Shown one piece after another: positions 1 through 6,491 of a stretch of 11,579 nt of DNA. The notes under the pieces were generated by a model, which was given only the letters and a program-made list of their open reading frames with translations, did no database searches and was not told where the DNA came from. The position numbers and the translations under genes are program-made. Position 1 is the stretch's first letter; each line of letters begins with the position of its first letter. This DNA comes from Acidobacteriaceae bacterium (GTDB lineage Bacteria > Acidobacteriota > Terriglobia > Terriglobales > Acidobacteriaceae): NCBI GenBank assembly GCA_003140705.1, contig PLKU01000297.1:4356-15934 (forward strand). The letters run 5' to 3'.

Positions 1-105
1 AATCCTGATGTGGTCGCCGTCTTCGAGCCTGGCCCAAAGCTTCACATACCATACCGCCGGCCTGTCGGGTTCAGTGAGCGATACTTTGTTCTTGCCGCTA
101 CCTGA

Positions 106-282
106 AGGCAGACAGTCGTCCGCCTGAAGATCGGCGGCATCGACAGCCAGCGGACGATTATCCGCGTTGCGAACGGCAAGGGAGGCAATGATCGCGACCT
201 GCCGCTGAGCCAGGCGCCGATGGTGACTCTGCGCGCCCACTGGCGCAGGCTTAAGCCGCGAACTTACCTGCTTCCCTCACGG
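106..282 (+). pseudogene. Tyrosine recombinase (phage-integrase family) internal fragment
   Basis: Read in the frame of position 124, this stretch gives LKIGGIDSQR followed by a GKGGNDRDLPLS segment, then W-R-R-L-K-P and T-Y-L-L-P-S. That is the beta-hairpin region of Xer/integrase-type tyrosine recombinases, as found in the integrases often associated with IS91-like elements; the Lys in GKGG is in the position of the catalytic lysine. Upstream, the frame is closed by a TGA at 103-105. Downstream, similarity stops at about 282, so the N-terminal DNA-binding domain and the R-H-R-Y catalytic box are missing. The remnant ends about 20 bp from the stop codon of the GH63 gene on the other strand. 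Family recognition is firm because of the motif string; the exact ends are approximate. It cannot encode an active recombinase. Confidence 0.8.
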
Positions 283-301
283 ATGTCACTGCGGAAACGC
301 G

Positions 302-2317
302 TTAGCGTGCGGGCGGCGGCGGCTGTGTCTGCTCCATGTATTCCACGTAGCCGAGCAGCGCGCCCCAGTGGTAGAAACGGTCGCTGTTTCTCACGTCGTC
401 GCCGCTGCCGGTCTTAGCGTTGTAGTTCTCGTGTACGTGGCCGTTCTCCTTCCACTCCTTCAGGAACAGCTCATAGGACTTCTGCGCAAAGTCGCGTCGC
501 GCCTCGGGGTCGTCGTAGTTGCGCAAACCAAGATAGACGAGATAGTTCATGGGACCCCAGATACGGCCACGCCAGTAGTTCTGATCGGAAAAGGCTGGAT
601 CGTTGCGCGCGATGGAGGGAATGACCCACTGTCCCCAGAATTCGTCGGTGTTGAGCAAGTGCTTCTGAATCATGGTTTGCGCCTGGGCGGGCGTAGCGGC
701 GCGTGCCAGCAGCGGATAGAGGTTGGTCGGCGAAAGCCGGTGGCTGAGCTGGCCGGTGTGCAGGTCCTTGTTCAGAAAGATGCCGTCCGGCTCGCTCCAC
801 AGCGTGGCCAGGCTGGCGCGGTAGCGGTCGGAGCGCGCGCGTAACTCCGTGGCCTCGGCAGACCGGCCAAGCTCAGCGGCAATCTGGGCCAGTGCGTCGC
901 AGTCGGCGATATACATGCTCATCAGGCCTACATCGGCAATCTCCATCAGGTGCAACTTTGCGTCGTAGGACGCGCCGTCGTACATGGGGCTGTTATCGAG
1001 GCCGGATTCGTAGATGGTCCCCGCGCCGGTTTCGCGGAAGCTGTCGTCGAGATTGGTGGGATCGGTGGGGCCATCGTTGCCCCAGGCCAGGTAGCCTTGC
1101 GTCTGGCGATGCTGGTCCCACCAGCGGTTCCAGCTCAGCAGCGGCTCGAAGGTGTCCTGAAGAAACCAGCGGTCGTGAAACTGCTGATAGAGGCCCAGCA
1201 CCGTGATGGCTCCCACTGGTGGCTCGGAGTGATCGAAGGTCTTCCAGCCGCCGGGGCGGGCAAGGTTGGGAACGAAGCCACTCGGCGTCTCCTCTCGCAA
1301 AATCTCCATGGCGTTGGCGTAGGCCAGGTCGCGGTCGCCAATCGCTGCCAGAGTGGCGGCGAAGAAGGTATCTCAGTCGAAGAGTATGTAGCCGCCAAAT
1401 TTCAGGTTCCAGACGCGGCTCACCGGGGAGATGACGCGGCGCAGGTTCGGCTCGTAGATGGTGTCCCAGCCGAGCGTGGTTTCAATGGCATCGCGGATAG
1501 GCGCCGCGGTACCGGCGGAGGCGACGGACTTCTCGTAGGCCTGGCGTTGGCGATCGACGATGGCCTCAATCTCGGCCAGGGTGCGGCGTCGTCCGGTGGC
1601 GATGCCCACCGGCGCCGTGAAATCCACGGAAAAGTAGGGCGAGGTGACGGGAACGTCGGCGTAGTCGTCGCTTTCGGCATGGGCGGAGGGTGGGGCGCAG
1701 GTGCAATACACGGGCGCGGGGCCCGAGGCGCCGCGGGTCTCGATGAAACCCGCGCGGCGTAACGCTGTGCCGGGCCGGTTCCAGAGGAAATCGACGGAGA
1801 CCACCAGCGTGGGAGGCAAAGCGGAGATTGGCTTGGATGGCAGCGGCGTGGCGAGCAGAACGAGGTTTCCCGCATCGTGCGCGCTCTGGATGCGCCAACT
1901 GTGGCCTTTCCAGGTAACGCGCAGATCGGTGTAGCTGCCGTCCCAGGCATGGGGGCCAGGAACTACCTGCTCGGCGCCGGGCTGCAGGCGGCCGATGAGA
2001 ACATCGCCAAGAAACGCATCGCCGCCCAGGGTGGCGTTGTGCTTCAGGCCCACATGAATGGCCAAACCCTCGGGGAGCAGCACCTGCGTAATCACGCTGT
2101 TTGTGTCCCACGTATTCCATCCCTGGGCCAGGCGCTGCTGCACCGCGCGGTAGTTGGCCGATGGCGACGGAGGAGCGGGTTGGTCCCCTGCGCGGCGCGA
2201 AGAGGCCGTTGGAAACGAAGATCCGGCTTCTGGCTGTGCCAGTGCGGCGATTGAGATTCCCCAAGCTAGAAACAGGATCGGGAAGGCACGATAAGACGCT
2301 TTTGATGAAAGAACCAT
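302..2317 (-). pseudogene. Exported GH63-type glycosidase interrupted by one in-frame TGA
   Basis: The frame encodes 671 residues if codon 315 (TGA at 1375-1373) is read through. The ATG at 2317 is chosen because it opens a signal peptide (MVLSSK, hydrophobic core, A-L-A before Q28) and has GGGAG 10 nt upstream; a frame-open start at 2416 would put 33 non-signal residues in front. Before the stop lies a beta-rich N-terminal domain; after it the (alpha/alpha)6 catalytic part of GH63 (glucosidase/mannosylglycerate hydrolase-like) enzymes. The general-acid motif ESGLDNSPMYD (Asp441), YWRGRIWGPMNYL, the general-base motif HVHENYNAKTG (Glu630) and FYHWGALLG are all present. The interrupted motif reads GGYILFD-stop-DTFF, where relatives have F-D-W-D. 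The gene ends in TAA at 304-302. It lies divergent to the GH5-like gene. As written it yields a 314-aa product lacking the active site. Possible explanations are a very recent nonsense mutation (TGG to TGA, one transition), suppression, or a sequencing error. Substrate cannot be told; an alpha-glucoside or alpha-mannoside is likely from the family. Confidence 0.85.
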
Positions 2318-2389
2318 GGCAGATCGACTCCCACCGCATTGTAGCGGGAGAGAGTTCGCACACGATGTGCGCGGGGCGACCGTCGCGCT

Positions 2390-2416
2390 ATGATAAGCCG
2401 AAATGCATGACGTCAC
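2390..2416 (-). promoter_or_regulatory. Candidate promoter of the GH63-type gene
   Basis: On the minus strand, GTGACG (2416-2411) is followed after 15 nt by TATCAT (2395-2390), which matches TATAAT at five of six bases. The spacer is shorter than the usual 17 nt, so this is only a candidate. It would give a leader of roughly 65 nt before the ATG at 2317 and lies in the divergent intergenic region. Confidence 0.25.
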
Positions 2417-2443
2417 CGCCAGACTCGGCTATAAGCGAGTTCA

Positions 2444-2473
2444 GTGACCGCATGGACAGGCGGAGGATATAGA
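2444..2473 (+). promoter_or_regulatory. Candidate promoter of the GH5-like gene
   Basis: GTGACC (2444-2449) and TATAGA (2468-2473) are separated by 18 nt and each matches the sigma70 consensus at four of six bases. The position suits the GTG start at 2549, leaving a leader of roughly 70 nt. A short inverted repeat, ACTCG/CGAGT, lies just upstream at about 2423-2440 and might be an operator, but no regulator gene is nearby. Confidence 0.25.
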
Positions 2474-2548
2474 TACGACGCAAGGGTCGGTCCAACGGGG
2501 CTGACCGCTGCCGGGATCAGGCTCTAACGAAAAAACGGGGGAAACACA

Positions 2549-3781
2549 GTGAAAGCATCTGTTGTTCTTGGGATCGGAATTGCCCTTGCATCAGCTGTCG
2601 GCTTTGCTCATGCAGAGAAGCCGTTGACGGACTACAGCTCCGTTCGAGGCGTGAATTATGGATTGTATGGCGACCAGGCCACGCTGGAAAGGGATCTCGG
2701 CTATGCCAAGCGGATCAACCTGAACAGCACACGCATCTGGCTGAGTTACAAAGCCTACGAGAAGGCTCCCCAAGCATACATCGAACGGCTGCGTAATTAT
2801 ATCCGCACGGCGAACCGGATGGGCTTTACAACGATGCCGATCTTGTGGAATGGGAACGACCTGAATCCGGATTCCCTCAAGCCCGCATTCCGCGTGGAGG
2901 GAGACGCATACGTTAAGGCCATTGTCGAGGCAGTCAAGGATGAACCAGGGGTGCTGATGTGGGACATCATGAATGAGCCCCTCTGGAACGACTATTACAA
3001 CAAAGCCAGCGGCGAAGAGAAGAAACAACACGAAGGAGAGATAACAGCGTTCGTGCGGTACTCCCTGACTTATGTGAAGATGATTGACCCTGTGAATGCA
3101 GTGACGGTCGGATATGCATTCTCGAGCGAAATGGAAGGCTCTGCCGATCTTGTCGATGTGCTGAGTTTTCACGATTACACGACGACCCGGGGCTCGGTTG
3201 AAGACGCTTACCGCACAGCCGAGGAGATCGCAAAGAAGTACCGCAAGCCAATTCTCAATACTGAAACGGCGTGCATCGCGCGTGGGAATCCGTACGACGA
3301 GGTTCTGCAAATTGCCCAGGAGCACCACACGGGATGGTATCTGTTCAACCTGATGATCGGCGGGTACTGGGGCGAAGTGCACGGAATCTTCTACCCTGAC
3401 GGGACGGTGCGCGACCCTTCCATCATCGCGGCAGTTATGGGCTTCTACAGGAATCGCAACATGGACACGATCGTTAAGTCCTCGCCGAACCGGGAGGGCG
3501 CGGCCGAGAAAGCTCTGAAGGCGATTGAAGATGCGTTAAGTGAAGACAAGGGGACGTTTGGCCGGCCTCCATCTGCGGCGGCGACGGACAAGATCCTGGA
3601 TGCGGCGGAATACGCGGCGAACTTGCTGGAGGCTGCCGAGATGGTTCCGATGAATATGCCGCCGACCGCGCAGATCCTTTATTGGCGACAGCAGCCGCCG
3701 GAGAAGCGCGACCGGGAGGCGGTCCGGAACTTCACCTACGAGTTGGGGCTGGAGCTTAAGAAAGAGTGCCAGCTCAACTAG
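2549..3781 (+). CDS. Exported GH5-like glycoside hydrolase (cellulase/mannanase superfamily)
   Basis: A 410-aa secreted retaining glycosidase. The GTG start at 2549 has GGGGGA six nt upstream and opens a signal peptide (MKASVVLGIGIALASAVGFAHA, cleavage after A-H-A at residue 22). Residues 30-305 form a TIM barrel of clan GH-A: VRGVNYGLYG near strand 1, STRIWLS, MWDIMNEP with Glu143 as acid/base, LSFHDY with His208, and ILNTET with Glu239 as nucleophile. GWYLFNLM and GGYWGEVHGIFYPDG complete the barrel. Residues about 310-410 are a charged, probably helical extension outside the usual barrel. The enzyme presumably hydrolyses a beta-linked glucan or mannan outside the cytoplasm; the substrate is not readable from sequence, and a GH2-type barrel is a less likely alternative. 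It is divergent from the GH63-type gene across 231 bp and ends in TAG. It is intact and not obviously in an operon with the genes downstream. Confidence 0.85.
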   Translation: MKASVVLGIGIALASAVGFAHAEKPLTDYSSVRGVNYGLYGDQATLERDLGYAKRINLNSTRIWLSYKAYEKAPQAYIERLRNYIRTANRMGFTTMPILWNGNDLNPDSLKPAFRVEGDAYVKAIVEAVKDEPGVLMWDIMNEPLWNDYYNKASGEEKKQHEGEITAFVRYSLTYVKMIDPVNAVTVGYAFSSEMEGSADLVDVLSFHDYTTTRGSVEDAYRTAEEIAKKYRKPILNTETACIARGNPYDEVLQIAQEHHTGWYLFNLMIGGYWGEVHGIFYPDGTVRDPSIIAAVMGFYRNRNMDTIVKSSPNREGAAEKALKAIEDALSEDKGTFGRPPSAAATDKILDAAEYAANLLEAAEMVPMNMPPTAQILYWRQQPPEKRDREAVRNFTYELGLELKKECQLN

Positions 3782-3822
3782 GGCAAAACCACGATTTCCA
3801 TGCCCAAAAAGATTGATTGATG

Positions 3823-3849
3823 GTGTTGTTTTCTTGAGGAAAACAACAC
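3823..3849. terminator. Perfect 11-bp hairpin after the GH5-like gene
   Basis: GTGTTGTTTTC (3823-3833) and GAAAACAACAC (3839-3849) are exact reverse complements around a five-base loop TTGAG. The hairpin begins 41 nt after the TAG of the GH5-like gene and faces the 3' end of the gene stub on the other strand, so it sits where a shared terminator would be expected. The stem is AT-rich (4 of 11 pairs are G-C) and neither side has a clean T-run, so it is not a textbook intrinsic terminator. It could instead be a transcript-end stabiliser or a mobile-element end. Confidence 0.45.
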
Positions 3850-3918
3850 TTGAGAGCCGTTGCGCAGGGTACAGCTTTCGTGGCTATGCTATAGGGACCG
3901 AGCCGGCCACCTCGAACC

Positions 3919-4260
3919 TCAATCTCCTTTCGTCAGCTTCTGGTATAGGACTGGATCGAGTTCTTCCAGACCTATGATGCCGTGCAAGTGGTTGACCGAG
4001 ATCCACGGCAGCCAGGTACGGTGAGCGCCGATGCCTCTGATGCCCGGTCCCATCCGCCAGTGTTCCTGCTGCCAGCCCGGTCCCTTCAGGTCGTAAATGC
4101 GGCCGGGCAGCGCCAGCATGGACTTGGTGTCGTGAAGCAGGATGCGCGCGACGTCCAGATAGTGCTCGTCGCTGGTGTACTTATACAACCGGGCATAGTA
4201 GGGCACGGCCCAATCCAGATACTCGTCCACCTCGCTACCCGAAACGGCGTGGCCAGTTCA
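3919..4260 (-). pseudogene. C-terminal stub of a probable carbohydrate-active protein
   Basis: The frame reads about 113 residues up to a TGA at 3921-3919. An in-frame TGA at 4260-4258 closes it upstream, and no signal peptide or ribosome binding site precedes the internal GTG at 4230. The text is strongly protein-like: DEYLDWAVPYYARLYKYT, then LDVARILLHDTKSML, PGRIYDL, GPGWQQEHWRM, HRTWLPWISVNHLHGI and GLEELDPVLYQKL. The aromatic-rich helical pattern resembles the end of an (alpha/alpha) barrel protein of the kind found in glycan-degrading loci, but I do not recognise the exact family. It lies on the strand opposite the GH5-like gene and seems to be the 3' remainder of a gene whose 5' part was deleted near 4260. 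No function is expected from it as it stands. Confidence 0.6.
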
Positions 4261-4579
4261 GAGCGTGCATCCTATGACGAAAAAGACCGTCAGGCGCAAC
4301 GGGTTCAGGCTTGAGGTCCGGATGCTCCGGTTTGGCTCCGCACAGCCGAGAGCGACAGCGTGGTCCTTGGTGGTCGCGCGCAAGGCGAGCAAAGAGGACG
4401 AGCTACGTTTTGAGGTTCGGCAAATTATCGAGGGGAAGCGTGTAGACCTTAGAGGACTGGCGGAGTAGCTAAGCATGGGAAGGATTTAGAAAGAGGCGCC
4501 TTTGAAGGAAGGCGGGTGTACACTCTGGGGATCGGCCAGGAAGCCCAATGGGAGGTCCCTGGTTGTTCGTGAGGATGAT
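4261..4579. other. Intergenic stretch without a convincing gene
   Basis: This 319-bp region separates the gene stub from the TPR gene. A 67-codon frame (GTG 4265 to TAG 4468, + strand) and an antisense frame of similar length overlap each other; neither has a ribosome binding site, signal sequence or recognisable domain. A TACACT at 4519-4524 could be a -10 element for the TPR gene, but no good -35 stands 16-18 nt before it. The 5' part is probably debris of whatever event cut the stub at about 4260. Confidence 0.4.
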
Positions 4580-6034
4580 ATGAGACGAGCTGCTGGTCCT
4601 GTTGTTGCCGTAGTGTTGCTCAGTGGAATGGCCTTTGGCCAGCCCGCCGGGTCTGCCAAAAAGATCCCCATCACCACGTCTTCGCCGGAAGCGCGAAACT
4701 CTTACCTTAAAGGGCGGGACCTGGCCGATAAGTTGCGTTCCGACGAGGCTCGACCGCTATTGAACGAGGCCATCATCAAGGATCCGAACTTCGCCATGGC
4801 GTACTTGCTGCGTATGCAAACGGCGCCGTCTGCCAAGGAGTTCTTCGCCGATCTGAAATCTGCCGTGGCGGCAGTCGACAAAGTCTCAGAGGGAGAACGG
4901 TTGTCGATCCGAGCATCGGAGGCCATGACTGACGGCAACACCATGGAGGGCGGGAAGTACCTGCAGAAACTGGTCGCCGCGTACCCGGACGACGAGCGGG
5001 CCCACGAGTCGCTCGGCCTTTATTACCAAGGCCTTCAGCAATATGATCAAGCGATTGCGGAGAGTCAGAAGGCTATTCAGCTAGCTCCGGATTATGCGCC
5101 GGCATACAACCTGCTCGGCTATCAGTTTCGGGATGCTCAGAAATACAAGGAGGCAGAAGCGGCCTTCCGCAAGTACATTGAGCTCATTCCCAATGAGCCC
5201 AACCCATACGATTCGTTGGCCGAGCTCCTGATGAAGATGGGCCGGTTCGGCGAATCCATCGAGAATTACAAGAAAGCGCTTTCGCTCAATACTCACTTCT
5301 TCAGCGCCTACCGCGGGATTGCGGCGAACCTTATGTATCAGGACAAGCATCAGGAGGCGCTGGAGCAACTACAGAAAGAGTACGACCTGGCGCTCAACGA
5401 CGGCGACCGGCAGGATGCGCTTTTCAGCATGGCGGTTTGCTACATGGACGAGGGTAAGTTTTCAGAAGCACTGGAGAAGATTTCAAAGATCTCGTCGCTG
5501 GCTGAGCAACGAGGCGATAAAGCTGGGGTGGCATTCAACGCGGACACTCAAGGCTTTCTGCTGTTGAATGCAGGACGAGTCGAAGAGGCGAAGACGGAGT
5601 TCGCGAAGGCCCTCGAACTCGCGCACCAATCGGCTATGCCCGACGCGACAAAGAAGTCCTTTGAACTTGGAAACGACGGGCGCATGGCATTAGTGGCCAG
5701 CGCGAAGAAGGATTTCGAGAGTGCGAAAAGGGAAGCCGAGGTGATGAAGACCGGGTTCGAGGCGCTGGGTAACCCGGCTCAGGTGCGGGGAGCTCATGAA
5801 GTACTGGGGATCATCGCACTCAATCAAGAGAACTACGATGAGGCCATCTCGCATCTGAACGAAGCGAACCTTCAGTCGCCCTACGTAATGTTCCAGTTGG
5901 CCAAAGCCTATGCCGGCAAGAAGGAGGCGGGAAAAGCGACGGACTACTACCAGAAGGCCGCTGACGCCAACACGCTGCCCGATTTGGGGTACGCCCTCGT
6001 AAGGAAACAGGCAAAGAAGGCGTTGGGAAAGTAG
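4580..6034 (+). CDS. Exported TPR-repeat protein
   Basis: A 484-aa protein built almost wholly of tetratricopeptide repeats, which are helical hairpins that bind other proteins. The ATG at 4580 is chosen over an in-frame TTG at 4502 because it has GAGG five nt upstream and opens a signal peptide (MRRAAGPVVAVVLLSGMAFG). No lipobox cysteine is visible, so the product is probably periplasmic or secreted. Clear 34-residue TPRs run consecutively at about residues 139-171 (LGLYYQGLQQYDQAI), 173-205, 208-238, 241-271 and 278-308. More divergent repeats follow to residue 463, including LGIIALNQENYDEAI. The first 130 residues contain looser helical repeats (LNEAIIKDPNFAMAYL). No catalytic domain is present, so a scaffold or adaptor role is likely but the partner is unknown. 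It is a single gene convergent with the TPR-CHAT gene, and ends in TAG. Confidence 0.85.
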   Translation: MRRAAGPVVAVVLLSGMAFGQPAGSAKKIPITTSSPEARNSYLKGRDLADKLRSDEARPLLNEAIIKDPNFAMAYLLRMQTAPSAKEFFADLKSAVAAVDKVSEGERLSIRASEAMTDGNTMEGGKYLQKLVAAYPDDERAHESLGLYYQGLQQYDQAIAESQKAIQLAPDYAPAYNLLGYQFRDAQKYKEAEAAFRKYIELIPNEPNPYDSLAELLMKMGRFGESIENYKKALSLNTHFFSAYRGIAANLMYQDKHQEALEQLQKEYDLALNDGDRQDALFSMAVCYMDEGKFSEALEKISKISSLAEQRGDKAGVAFNADTQGFLLLNAGRVEEAKTEFAKALELAHQSAMPDATKKSFELGNDGRMALVASAKKDFESAKREAEVMKTGFEALGNPAQVRGAHEVLGIIALNQENYDEAISHLNEANLQSPYVMFQLAKAYAGKKEAGKATDYYQKAADANTLPDLGYALVRKQAKKALGK

Positions 6035-6262
6035 GCGGCAGCCGAGCGGCGTAACTAAGGCATTTCTCCTTCTGATATGGCCATGTTGGTTGTCGTGCAA
6101 GGTGACGATTTCATGAAGAAATTGCCCTTTCAGCGTATCAGTTTCGGTGTGCAGCAGAAGGAGAAGTGCGTTAGCCGTGGGGCGGGGCTCATTTCCCCAA
6201 ATTCCGAGCTTTTCCCAACGCGACCAAAACGGGTGTAATGTCCGGCAGACCAGACAATGGGC

Positions 6263-6281
6263 GGTCAAATGTTGAAAACTG
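6263..6281 (+). repeat. Dispersed motif, copy 1
   Basis: GGTCAAATGTTGAAAACTG differs at one position of 19 from the copy at 11551-11569. Related copies cluster at 10046-10198. The pattern of short, similar motifs in non-coding DNA, in both orientations, resembles the repeated terminal sites left by insertion sequences (IS21-like ends are one possibility), but the family is not established. Confidence 0.5.
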
Positions 6282-6471
6282 GGCATTTCACTCTTTGAGG
6301 TAGGCCAACTTGAGAATGGGCCCAGAATCGCTTGCGAATTCGTGCGCGCAACGCTAAGCGATCGTTGGCCTCGCCCCTACCACGGAAGATTCACTTCCCG
6401 GGAGCTTGAATCTGCAGACCCTTGCCAACGCAGAGGACTTATCCGGCCTCAGTGAAAGCTTTGGCGATTCT

Positions 6472-6490
6472 GCGCTCGCTTTTGGAGCGC
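6472..6490 (-). terminator. Short hairpin at the end of the TPR-CHAT gene
   Basis: GCGCTC (6472-6477) and GAGCGC (6485-6490) pair perfectly around a seven-base loop, one base beyond the TAG of the TPR-CHAT gene (6494-6492). No T-run follows on the minus strand, so termination activity is uncertain. Confidence 0.25.
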
Positions 6491-6491
6491 G

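Larger units (their letters stand above)
6035..6491. other. Convergent intergenic region with probable mobile-element debris
   Basis: This 457-bp region lies between two converging genes. It holds no supported gene: the open frame on the minus strand reaching into the TPR gene (6286 to 5690) is antisense for most of its length. It contains one copy of the dispersed motif at 6263-6281 and a small inverted repeat next to the end of the TPR-CHAT gene. The remaining sequence shows no domain or RNA fold that I recognise. Confidence 0.45.

Noticed and set aside
368-1762. Long plus-strand open frames at 368-844 and 950-1762
   Set aside because: They lie antisense to the GH63-type gene, whose minus-strand frame carries family motifs throughout; the plus-strand frames have no domains, signal peptides or ribosome binding sites.
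302-2317. Selenocysteine or a variant genetic code as explanation of the TGA
   Set aside because: The replaced residue in relatives is Trp, not Cys; no SECIS-like hairpin was evident just after the codon, and other genes encode Trp with TGG only.
2408-2415. TGACGTCA palindrome in the divergent intergenic region
   Set aside because: A single eight-base palindrome without a second copy or a nearby regulator gene is not enough to call an operator.
2591-3382. 263-codon minus-strand open frame
   Set aside because: Antisense to the GH5-like gene, which has both catalytic glutamates and a signal peptide; the antisense product shows no recognisable features.
4265-4468. 67-codon plus-strand ORF
   Set aside because: Overlapped by an equally long antisense frame, lacks a ribosome binding site, and has no recognisable domain.
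4502-4579. Upstream TTG start for the TPR gene
   Set aside because: The ATG at 4580 has a well-placed GAGG and opens a signal peptide; the extra 26 residues have no signal character.
5690-6286. 198-codon minus-strand open frame
   Set aside because: Two thirds is antisense to the TPR gene; the remaining part over 6035-6286 looks protein-like by eye but contains the dispersed motif and no known domain.
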